Assembly (NCBI RefSeq): GCF_002252505.1
Contig: NZ_NNRL01000169.1
Span: forward strand, 62,001 to 126,000
From: Brucella grignonensis
GTDB lineage: Bacteria > Pseudomonadota > Alphaproteobacteria > Rhizobiales > Rhizobiaceae
Length of the DNA: 64,000 nucleotides
Direction: 5' to 3'
The stretch's first letter is position 1, and every line of letters starts with the position of its first letter. Made by a program: the position numbers and the translations under genes. Of this stretch, positions 15,762-23,093 are shown in pieces. The notes beneath the pieces are model-generated. The model saw only the letters and a program-made list of their open reading frames with translations, had not been told where the DNA came from and made no database searches.

Positions 15762-17744
15762 CTAATTTACCAGCATATCCGTGATCGTCTTTTTTGCACG
15801 GGGGATTGAAGCGGGGCTCATGCTGAACTCGGTCAGCCCCATGCGCATAAACTCTCCGATAAGTTCCGGCTTACCTGCAGCTTCTCCACACATGCCCACC
15901 ATGATGCCTGCTTCGGTACCCGCCTTTGCGGTCATCTCGATTGCCGCCATGACAGCCGGGTGGCTTACGTCGTTGAGCTTCGCAACGGTTGGATTGAGCC
16001 GATCTGCAGCCATCACATATTGCGTGAGATCGTTGGTGCCGATGGAGAAGAAAGCCGCTTCTTTTGCAAGTTCGCGGGCTGCAAAAACCGCCGCCGGCGT
16101 CTCAATCATCACGCCAAGGTCGAACTCGGCGAAAGCTTTACCTTCGCTTTTAAGTTCGCTGATGCATTCTGCGATCAGTCGTTTGGTTGCGCGAATTTCT
16201 TCGACATCCGAGACCATCGGCAGCATCACCTTGAGATTGCCGTTGACAGCTGAGCGCAACAAGGCGCGCAACTGCGGCTTGAATACATCCAAACGATCCA
16301 GACACATGCGAATGCCGCGCCAGCCAAGGAAAGGGTTTTCTTCCTCGGGAAATTCGATGCCCGCAATGGGCTTGTCGCCACCGATATCGAGCGTTCGGAC
16401 AATAACCGAATGTGGTGCAAATGCTTTGAGAAGCGCCGAATAGGTTTCGGCCTGCATGTCTTCGGAAGGCAGATGAATGTGCTTCATGAAGAGAAGCTCA
16501 GTGCGGAAAAGACCAACACCCATCGCACCGGCTTCGAGCGCGACGTCGATCTCCTCAAGCGCGCCCATATTGGCGGCAACTTCGATAATATTTCCATCTG
16601 CGCGTCGAGGAATTATCGAGCGGTAGGCATCAAGCGCCTGCTTTTCCTGCAATGCCGCAGCGATGCGTGTTTCGATATCGCTGCAGGTGGCCGCATCCGG
16701 GTCTGAATGAACGATACCGCTACTTCCATCTACAGCAACGACTTTAGCGTTTTTAAGCTGCTGAACCGCACTTCCGAGGCCAAGAACAGCCGGAATGCCA
16801 TGCGTGCGGGCAATGATTGCAACATGCGATGTCGCACCGCCATGTCCGCAGACAACGCCTTTGATTTTCTTGAGCGGAGCCCGTGCCAAATCCCAGGCGC
16901 CGATGTCTTCAGCGATAAGTACGGATCCTGCTGGCAAGCCCTCCAGATTGATGTCTTCTTTGCCGAGAAGGGCGAGGCAGATCTGGCGGCTGACAGCATG
17001 CACATCATCTGCACGTGCATTGAGATAAGGGTCATCGAGTGCCGCAAACTGTCCGGCAACTGTGGATGCGGCTCCCAGCATTGCGGAAATTGCATCCATG
17101 CCGCCGCGAATAAGCGAGATAGCTTCTTCAGTCAGGCTGTCATCAGCCGCAATATCTTTTAATGCAGCGATGATACCGCGATCTGTATCCGCAAGGTTCC
17201 CTGCTATGAGCGATTCATCCATGCGTTGTTGCACAGTCGTAATTGCCGATTTGAAATGGGCAATTTCTGCGTCAATTTCGGACGCTGCAAGCTTTCGACC
17301 CAGTGGCTTTATTTCCTCAGGAAAAAAGGGAAATGCCGTGCCTAAAGAAATGCCTTCGCTTGCGCCGACGCCCTTTATTTGCCCATCGGGAAGCTTTGCG
17401 ATTGTTGCTGCTTGAGCGACCGGTGCAGGTTTCGGTTCGGTGCCTGATGTCGAAATGGTAGGCGTTACCGCGCTGATTTCTTCAAGACCAGCCTGCGGGT
17501 TTTCCAGATAGCCGATCAGCGCTTCGATGGCTTCAATGGCATCGGCACCATCGGCACGAACGGTCACTTCATCAAGCTCTTTCACACCAAGCAGCATCAG
17601 CTTGACGGAGCTTTTGGCACTTACGCTTTTTCCGGCCTTGGCGATTTCGATGTCACTTTCAAAACCTTTGGCCAGTTTAACGAAGCGGGTTGCGGGGCGC
17701 GCATGCAGCCCTTCATGCACCCGGACGATAGTCGAGCGTTCCAT
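15762..17744 (-). CDS. HPr-enzyme I fusion phosphotransferase
   Basis: 660 residues. Residues 1-85 are an HPr domain with the phosphohistidine in GLHARPAT (His14). A proline/alanine-rich linker follows (about 90-120). Enzyme I then extends from about 122, with the active histidine in GGATSHVAIIART (His307) and C-terminal PEP-binding motifs (GLFRTELLFM, MIETPAA, SIGTNDLTQY). It moves phosphate from PEP to HPr and on to the two EIIA proteins in this window. An HPr-EI without an EIIA domain dedicated to a sugar PTS is notable in alphaproteobacteria, where most PTS proteins are regulatory. Promoter-distal in the GutM-EIIC-EIIBC-EIIA operon, after a 108-nt gap. Confidence 0.92.
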   Translation of the reverse strand: MERSTIVRVHEGLHARPATRFVKLAKGFESDIEIAKAGKSVSAKSSVKLMLLGVKELDEVTVRADGADAIEAIEALIGYLENPQAGLEEISAVTPTISTSGTEPKPAPVAQAATIAKLPDGQIKGVGASEGISLGTAFPFFPEEIKPLGRKLAASEIDAEIAHFKSAITTVQQRMDESLIAGNLADTDRGIIAALKDIAADDSLTEEAISLIRGGMDAISAMLGAASTVAGQFAALDDPYLNARADDVHAVSRQICLALLGKEDINLEGLPAGSVLIAEDIGAWDLARAPLKKIKGVVCGHGGATSHVAIIARTHGIPAVLGLGSAVQQLKNAKVVAVDGSSGIVHSDPDAATCSDIETRIAAALQEKQALDAYRSIIPRRADGNIIEVAANMGALEEIDVALEAGAMGVGLFRTELLFMKHIHLPSEDMQAETYSALLKAFAPHSVIVRTLDIGGDKPIAGIEFPEEENPFLGWRGIRMCLDRLDVFKPQLRALLRSAVNGNLKVMLPMVSDVEEIRATKRLIAECISELKSEGKAFAEFDLGVMIETPAAVFAARELAKEAAFFSIGTNDLTQYVMAADRLNPTVAKLNDVSHPAVMAAIEMTAKAGTEAGIMVGMCGEAAGKPELIGEFMRMGLTEFSMSPASIPRAKKTITDMLVN

Positions 17745-17852
17745 TTATATAAGCCTCAAAGCGACATCTGAAACATTCCAACATTTTGAATGTCGAAACT
17801 TGTTCCAATTATCTGTTTTAACACGTAATTCCAAATCCAATGATGGCCAGAT

Positions 17853-18233
17853 TCAGCCGCCAATGGTGATAATCTGCCCTTCTTTGAGAGCAGCGACAAG
17901 CTCTTCGCCGACGATTTCAGTAGCGCAAATTTCGCCTGGACGATCTGTGGACTGCGCGCCCGTAAACGAAATAACGACATGGCCGATTTCTCGTACTTTT
18001 TGCCAAGCGCTATCACCGACGGCTGTGATTTCTGCGTTGAGTGAGCCGATGGTGATGCGGGCTCCGACAGTGGGGGCGGCAGCTTCAGGGCCTTCTTCCA
18101 CGACATGCATTACGGAAACTTCAGCGAGTTCGGGTGGCGACCCATCTGCAAAAAGAATGAGAACGCCGCCTTCAGCGAGATCCGCAACTTCCGGGCCGAT
18201 TGCGGTGATCCGCGTTTTCAGATGTATCGACAT
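17853..18233 (-). CDS. srlB: PTS glucitol/sorbitol-type EIIA component
   Basis: 126 residues from the ATG at 18231-18233, preceded by AAGGA; a longer upstream frame overlapping srlE is spurious. It matches the SrlB/GutB family (HLKTRITAIGPEVADLAEG...ILFADGSPPELAEVSVMH). The phosphoacceptor is expected to be the histidine in VSVMHVVEE. Takes phosphate from HPr and gives it to the EIIB domain of the neighbouring SrlE-like protein. Confidence 0.88.
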   Translation of the reverse strand: MSIHLKTRITAIGPEVADLAEGGVLILFADGSPPELAEVSVMHVVEEGPEAAAPTVGARITIGSLNAEITAVGDSAWQKVREIGHVVISFTGAQSTDRPGEICATEIVGEELVAALKEGQIITIGG

Positions 18234-18351
18234 AGAGGCGGTCCTTTCTTGGTATGGTCTTCGATACTCGGGAAAATCGACGAAGAGCATCGCTATTGCA
18301 TATGTTTGGGAGATTGCCTGCCGCCACTTTTGCCGCGGCAGGCTGAACGTC

Positions 18352-19338
18352 TTAAAGCACTGCGAGGCTGACAACCCATGCGATCAGGACTGAAACTGGA
18401 CCCATGATCTGACGGCTGATCAAAACAGCTGGAACGCCAATTTCGATTGTCTTGGGTTTTGCTTCACCGAGCGCCAGACCAACTGGCACGAAGTCGCAAC
18501 CGACCTGCGTGTTGTAGGCAAAGAGCGCAGGCAGGGCCATAGCCGGAGCGATGGTGCCGTTGGCGATCTGCGGTCCTATGATCGCCACGCCGACGACCTG
18601 CGCGATAACCGCGCCCGGTCCGAGGATTGGCGAAAGGAACGGCAAGCCGCAAATTGCAGAAAGCACAAGCAAACCGACAATATTGTTGGCTAGCGGTCCG
18701 AGCGGCTGGGCAAGAATATCGCCGATGCCGGTATAGAGGATCAGACCGATCAGCATGGTCACGAATGCCATGAATGGCAAAACGTTACGGATAACCTGAT
18801 CGATTGTGCGGCGCCCCGCCTGGAAGAAGATACCAACCACACGGCCCATGACACGACCGATACTGCTGATCAGTCCGACCAAACCGCCTTCGCTCGGCTG
18901 TTCTACCGGTGCAGACTCTTCTTCTTCAACTGCGGCAACTGCAGGGGCAGCGGTGGCCGAGCCATCGGCAGAAACGATGTCTTCCGGCTTCACACCTGAC
19001 ACGTAAATGTCCTCGGTGATAAACTGTGCCAGTGGCCCGGATTGTCCAACCGGTGTGATGTTTACCGTTGGAATGCGCTTGCGCGGATAGACGCCGCAAC
19101 GGGCAGTGCCGCCACAATCGACAACCACAACTGCCATTTCGCTTTCGATTGGTGGTGAGCGGAAGCCGTCAACGGCCTCTGCTCCGGTCAGTTCGGCAAT
19201 CCGGCGTGCAAGCGGATGAATGCCGCCGCCAGTGACCGAAACCACCTTATTGCGTTGCTCTGTCGGCTGAATGACAAGCGGACCGCCCCAGCCATTTGAG
19301 CCGCGGGAAATTTTAACTGCCTTATAGGTCTTTACCAT
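18352..19338 (-). CDS. srlE: PTS glucitol/sorbitol-type EIIB-EIIC2 component
   Basis: 328 residues and collinear with E. coli SrlE. The EIIB domain is at about 1-125 with the phosphocysteine in VVDCGGTARCGVYP (Cys75). An acidic/alanine-rich linker spans about 128-150. The C-terminal EIIC half has membrane segments and LPFLSPILGPGAVIAQVVG and CDFVPVGLALGEAKPKT. A GGGGAGG site lies 6 nt before the ATG. With SrlA it forms the permease. Whether the substrate is sorbitol is open, since no sorbitol-6-phosphate dehydrogenase is present. Confidence 0.92.
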   Translation of the reverse strand: MVKTYKAVKISRGSNGWGGPLVIQPTEQRNKVVSVTGGGIHPLARRIAELTGAEAVDGFRSPPIESEMAVVVVDCGGTARCGVYPRKRIPTVNITPVGQSGPLAQFITEDIYVSGVKPEDIVSADGSATAAPAVAAVEEEESAPVEQPSEGGLVGLISSIGRVMGRVVGIFFQAGRRTIDQVIRNVLPFMAFVTMLIGLILYTGIGDILAQPLGPLANNIVGLLVLSAICGLPFLSPILGPGAVIAQVVGVAIIGPQIANGTIAPAMALPALFAYNTQVGCDFVPVGLALGEAKPKTIEIGVPAVLISRQIMGPVSVLIAWVVSLAVL

Positions 19339-19359
19339 GTCGTCCTCCCCAATTCCCGC

Positions 19360-20145
19360 TTAAAGCTCAATGCCTTGACGCCGCGCCATGATGGCGGTGA
19401 TGCGTTCTGTGAGCATGCCTTTAAGGAGGATCACGACGAGACCAACGATGGCGTACCAGATGGCCACGTTGATGTGATAACCCGTTGGAACTGCGCCCTT
19501 CTTTTCCAGTTCAAGAAGTGCGACGAGAATGCCACCCCAGACGAAATATTCGCCCGGATTGATATGCGGAAAGAGGCCCAGTGGCGGATGAACGTAGGAA
19601 ACAGCCGCGTCATAGAAGGCGGGCTTGTATTTCTCGTCCAGAAACGAACCGAATGTGTAGGCCATCGGGTTGGTCAGGAAGAACACCGAAAGAACCGGCA
19701 GAACGGTATAGCGGGTGAGCGCGATACGTCCGGCGCTGCGCGCGATGCCATGGACGCGCTTTTCACCGACCAGTTCGGTTACGGCATAGAAGGCGGTCAT
19801 CAGCACGACGAGTGTCGGGATAATACCCGTTACAAACCCAGCAAAAACTTCGCCACCTTTCTGGAAGACGCCAATGAAATGCTTGCCGATTGAAGCAAGC
19901 CAGCCAAGCTGTTCTTCCTGCTGGACGTTCTGAAGGCGTTCCTTGAACTGATCAACGGTAATTCCGCTGCTGCCGGCATCGGCAGGCGCGGTGGTTGTTG
20001 CTTGCGCAAGCTGCAGAAGATCATTTCCCGCGTGGTCTGCGGCATGTTTGCCATGCAGGGCAGCATCGGAAATCATGCTGCCAGCCATATGTATAGATTG
20101 CATTGTTACGTCGGCATGTTGTGCCAACATCGTGACTATCGACAT
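19360..20145 (-). CDS. srlA: PTS glucitol/sorbitol-type EIIC1 component with an unusual N-terminal extension
   Basis: 261 residues from the ATG at 20143-20145 (GAGGAGGAG just upstream). From about residue 88 (GKHFIGVFQKGGEVFAGFVTGIIP) it follows E. coli SrlA (187 residues), including LTNPMAYTFGSFLDEKYKPAFYDAA and GLFPHINPGEYFVWGG. The first 85 or so residues are extra: hydrophilic, methionine/histidine/alanine-rich, then a helical VDQFKERLQNVQQEEQL segment. They are clearly translated because the only strong ribosome-binding site precedes them. The role of the extension is unknown. Confidence 0.9.
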   Translation of the reverse strand: MSIVTMLAQHADVTMQSIHMAGSMISDAALHGKHAADHAGNDLLQLAQATTTAPADAGSSGITVDQFKERLQNVQQEEQLGWLASIGKHFIGVFQKGGEVFAGFVTGIIPTLVVLMTAFYAVTELVGEKRVHGIARSAGRIALTRYTVLPVLSVFFLTNPMAYTFGSFLDEKYKPAFYDAAVSYVHPPLGLFPHINPGEYFVWGGILVALLELEKKGAVPTGYHINVAIWYAIVGLVVILLKGMLTERITAIMARRQGIEL

Positions 20146-20182
20146 TGCTCCTCCTCGATTGCTTGTTTCAGGCAAGCAACTC

Positions 20183-20614
20183 CTATGCTCCCACTGCCTT
20201 CAGACCTTCGAGCTCGATCCCATCGGATTGATCTCTTATGCGACCGATCTGCTCTATCGCCTGCTTGGCAGCAGCCACCACTTCAGGCGTTCCTTCTCCA
20301 ATTGCGGGACTGTCCTGCAACTCGCTGAGGCGCATTCCCTCAAAGCCCTCGCGGCGGCTGAATTTTGCAAAAACCGTCCGACCGCTCATTTGCAGGAAGC
20401 GTCGCACCACCAAGTTGCGGTCTACGACGAGCAAAACAATGACGCCTCTGCCGAAGCGGCCTCGCACATGACCCGCGCCGACAAAACCGTCAGAATATTT
20501 CGAGGTGATACCTTTCATCACATCGGAATAGTGGCGCATCTGAAACCAAACGCCCAGAGACTGAAAGCCCCAAAGCAAGGCGAGCGCCAGCAAAGCCCAT
20601 TGCCAGATAGCCAT
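20183..20614 (-). CDS. gutM: Glucitol operon regulator GutM-like protein
   Basis: 143 residues, with one N-terminal membrane segment (about 4-22, WQWALLALALLWGFQSLGVW) followed by the GutM family pattern (GRFGRGVIVLLVVD...RRFLQMSGRTVFAKF). In enterobacteria GutM/SrlM is an activator of the glucitol operon; how it works with a membrane anchor is unclear. First gene of the leftward PTS operon (20614 to 15762) with GGGAGGAGAACAAA before the ATG. Its promoter carries operator copy 3. Confidence 0.85.
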   Translation of the reverse strand: MAIWQWALLALALLWGFQSLGVWFQMRHYSDVMKGITSKYSDGFVGAGHVRGRFGRGVIVLLVVDRNLVVRRFLQMSGRTVFAKFSRREGFEGMRLSELQDSPAIGEGTPEVVAAAKQAIEQIGRIRDQSDGIELEGLKAVGA

Positions 20615-20670
20615 TTTGTTCTCCTCCCACGAAGAGTGAGCCGGATATTACTCAAGCTCACCTTTCGTCA

Positions 20671-20701
20671 ATTAGAGAACATTTGTCTTCTTGAATGTCA
20701 A
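20671..20701 (-). promoter_or_regulatory. Candidate promoter of the gutM-srl-ptsHI operon with operator copy 3
   Basis: On the minus strand TTGACA (20701-20696) and a -10 of TCTAAT at 19 nt or TCTCTA at 17 nt. ACAAATGTTC (20687-20678) lies between them, as in the oxidoreductase-aco promoter. Confidence 0.5.
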
Positions 20702-20796
20702 TATGTATAATTTTTTCGATAAGTGAGAGCGAATGACACCTGACTTTTCAATCGGTTTCGCATAATGTCATTTACAAACGGGAGGCCGCTCGCAAC

Positions 20797-21432
20797 ATGG
20801 ACTTGCTACTCAGAGAACAAATGGCATCTATGCCTGATTTGCGCCATCGGTTGCGCCAGCTGCGTTGGTTCAGGGCGACGTTCCGCAAGCACGCCAGTCT
20901 GTTGCATGAGCTTTATGGCGTCGAATATGAGATTGATGAAAAGAAGCTCACCGAAGCTTTCCTGAACTGGGTGGAGCTCGTTGATCAGAACAAGCGTTTT
21001 GCCAAAGTGGACCGCAAAGACTTCATCACCTTCGCCGCAGGTCTTGTGTTGCGAGAGCTGATCCGCTTGTCACCTGCGAAGGTCGTTTTGCCGCCAAAGC
21101 ACGCCGCAGACGATGCCGCGCGTCTTTACGAAATCGTCAGCTTCTGGCCAGAAGGTTTTCTCTACACAAACTACTGTATCTGCGCGATTGCTGCTGTGCA
21201 GGAGCAGGAATTCGGTACTGTTCCGGATATCGATCAGTGTGCTGACGAGTTGCGAACGTGGTGGTCTTACAAGGAAAACGTCTCGGAAATGCCGGGTTAT
21301 GCGATTGCATTTCTCGATAAGTTTCTTGGTGGCGAGCCGAACTGGGTCATGCCGGATCTGGCTTCAGCGCGCGCTGCGGTGAAGCGTGCGCTCGGCGAAA
21401 ATAATCCCGTGACGAAGATTCAGAATACATAG
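20797..21432 (+). CDS. Unrecognised protein divergent from gutM
   Basis: 211 residues from the ATG at 20797, with GGAGG 11 nt upstream. Helical, cytosolic-looking, no signal peptide. Recognisable features are limited to tryptophan- and aromatic-rich stretches (LNWVELVDQNKRFAKVDR, SFWPEGFLYTNYCIC, LRTWWSYKENVSEMPGYAI). It shares the intergenic region holding operator copy 3 with gutM, so it is probably part of the same regulon. I do not recognise a family; function unknown. Confidence 0.7.
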   Translation: MDLLLREQMASMPDLRHRLRQLRWFRATFRKHASLLHELYGVEYEIDEKKLTEAFLNWVELVDQNKRFAKVDRKDFITFAAGLVLRELIRLSPAKVVLPPKHAADDAARLYEIVSFWPEGFLYTNYCICAIAAVQEQEFGTVPDIDQCADELRTWWSYKENVSEMPGYAIAFLDKFLGGEPNWVMPDLASARAAVKRALGENNPVTKIQNT

Positions 21433-21524
21433 TTGCCCACTATTTCCTGCTGATTTTTCCGTCGCCCGTACTTTCACGGTTTGAATGATGGTATTTCCCT
21501 CTTTGATCCGGTCCGCCTGTTTTT

Positions 21525-21629
21525 AAGAGCGCGTTTCGATCTGATTGGATCAGATCGGCGCTCCAAATATTTGTTTTAACCCGCATCGTTGTCCGAAAAC
21601 CGTTCCACACTTTTCGGGATGCGCTCTAA
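21525..21629. repeat. Bru-RS-like repeat (about 105 nt)
   Basis: Starts AAGAGCGCGTTTCGATCTGAT, has the internal palindrome GATCTGATTGGATCAGATC, and ends TTCGGGATGCGCTCTAA. It is the same family as the inverted copies at 41226-41364 and 55410-55508. Confidence 0.8.
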
Positions 21630-21740
21630 TGCCGGCGGTGTGGTGTCGTATGCGCAAGAATATCTCCCAATTATCGAGTTGAAGTATCCACCGTTAAGCC
21701 TCTGGTGAAGAGGTTGTTCCGGACTGATAATTGTATTCTT

Positions 21741-21789
21741 CAAAAATCTTACATTTTTCGATATTCAGTCGACAAATGTAAGATTTTTG
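21741..21789. repeat. Perfect 16-bp inverted repeat
   Basis: CAAAAATCTTACATTT (21741-21756) and AAATGTAAGATTTTTG (21774-21789), 17-nt spacer. No T run follows, so an operator or a small-RNA hairpin is more likely than a terminator. The right arm is preceded by GACAAATGT, which resembles the SorC-type site at 21914. Confidence 0.7.
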
Positions 21790-21913
21790 ATTATCAATGA
21801 AGCTAGGCATTGGGGGAGGGCGTCGTCGGATCAGAATAAATGTCCAAAAAAGCCGGGAATTCCGGCTTTCGGCAGGCCCTAAACAAAATGTGTTGACAAG
21901 CGACAACATAGAC

Positions 21914-21925
21914 TGACAAATGTCA
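21914..21925 (+). promoter_or_regulatory. Candidate SorC operator of the ABC sugar operon (TGACAAATGTCA)
   Basis: TGACA and TGTCA arms around AA, 74 nt before the permease ATG and just downstream of a TTGACA box (21893-21898). A close relative, TGACTAATGTCA, lies at 28976-28987 beside the SorC gene of this locus. Confidence 0.5.
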
Positions 21926-21998
21926 GAACTGGATGGCATAGTTTAGTTGGGCTGAATTTCTGATTGATTGCCATTTCAGTTAAGGGGTGGGAGCCCTG

Positions 21999-23003
21999 AT
22001 GTTGAGAGGAGATGACGTGTCATCATATGGCGTGGATAGGCAGACGATTTTTCTGCTTTTGATCAATGGCGCAGTGCTGGCTGCCGGCGCAGCTTTTGCT
22101 GGCGCCAATTTCATGGATAGCTATAATCTGCAGTCCATGGCCGCTCAGGTGCCTGAACTTGGTCTGCTCGCACTCGGCGTTATGCTTGCCATGATTTCCG
22201 GAAATGGGGGTATCGATCTTTCCGGAATTGCGCTTGCCAATCTCGCTGGAATCATCGCGTTTCTTGTAACCCGCAACCTCATTCCAGTTGCTGATGCGCC
22301 GCTTCTGTTCTCATGGACATTTGCTGGATTGGCGCTTGCAGTTGGACTGGTCGGCGGGTTGGTCAACGGGATTATGATCGCCTATGCGCGGTTGACGCCA
22401 TTGATCGCAACGCTTGGTACGCAGTTGGTTTTCACTGGTATTGCCGTGTTTCTGACCAATGGTTCGGCAATCAGCCTTGGTTATATCGAGCCGCTGGATA
22501 ATTTCGGCAATATGCCGATCCTGAGCATTCCGATGTGCTTTGCACTGTTCCTCGCAATCGCTGCTCTTCTGGCTTTTCTTCTGAAATATACGCCCTTTGG
22601 TGTGAAGCTGATGCTCATGGGCAGCAACTCGAAAGCCGCGCGCTACGGCGGTATCAACGAAAAGCGTATGCTGCTTGTCACCTATACGATTTGCGGTGTG
22701 CTTGCATCGGTGGCGGGCATCATCATTGCGGCGCGCAATTCTTCCGTGAAGTGGGATTACGGTGGCTCTTATGTGCTGATCGCCATCCTTATCGCAGTGC
22801 TTGGCGGTGTTAAGCCGGAAGGCGGATATGGCAAAGTGTTGTGCGTGCTGCTGGCAGCGACAGCGCTTCAGATTCTCTCAAGCCTGTTCAACTTCATGAA
22901 TATTTCCAACTTCTTCCGCGATCTGGCCTGGGGCGTATTGCTTCTGGTGCTGCTGGCATCAGCGCGCGTGCACCTTGGTTACTGGCTGCGACTGAGGCGA
23001 TGA
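21999..23003 (+). CDS. Ribose-type ABC transporter permease 1
   Basis: About 334 residues with eight to ten membrane segments and the permease motif region of the RbsC/AraH family (GNGGIDLSG, GGINEKRMLLVTYTICG, LIAVLGGVKPEGGYG). The start could be ATG 21999 or the GTG at 22017, which has GAGGAG 5 nt upstream; the long GTG at 21987 is least likely. First gene of a set comprising permease, binding protein, ATPase and second permease. Unlike the usual ribose systems, two different permeases are encoded, suggesting a heterodimeric channel. Confidence 0.9.
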   Translation: MLRGDDVSSYGVDRQTIFLLLINGAVLAAGAAFAGANFMDSYNLQSMAAQVPELGLLALGVMLAMISGNGGIDLSGIALANLAGIIAFLVTRNLIPVADAPLLFSWTFAGLALAVGLVGGLVNGIMIAYARLTPLIATLGTQLVFTGIAVFLTNGSAISLGYIEPLDNFGNMPILSIPMCFALFLAIAALLAFLLKYTPFGVKLMLMGSNSKAARYGGINEKRMLLVTYTICGVLASVAGIIIAARNSSVKWDYGGSYVLIAILIAVLGGVKPEGGYGKVLCVLLAATALQILSSLFNFMNISNFFRDLAWGVLLLVLLASARVHLGYWLRLRR

Positions 23004-23093
23004 CCAATTCCCTTACGGCCCAGCGGGGAGGAAACTTGCGGGCCTTCAGGAATGAAACTCAACAATAAGCATCATTATAATTGGAGGAGAAGC

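Larger units (their letters stand above)
21433..21998. other. 566-nt intergenic region rich in repeats and regulatory structure
   Basis: Contains, in order, a Bru-RS-like repeat (21525-21629), a perfect 16-bp inverted repeat (21741-21789), a GC-rich hairpin with a leftward T run (21846-21869), a TTGACA box (21893-21898) and a TGACAAATGTCA element (21914-21925). No protein-coding gene was recognised. Confidence 0.7.

Noticed and set aside
15781..16443. 220-codon open frame on the plus strand
   Set aside because: Complement of the HPr-EI gene; serine/isoleucine-rich shadow composition.
17527..18393. 288-codon open frame on the plus strand
   Set aside because: Runs antisense through HPr-EI and srlB and has no recognisable domain.
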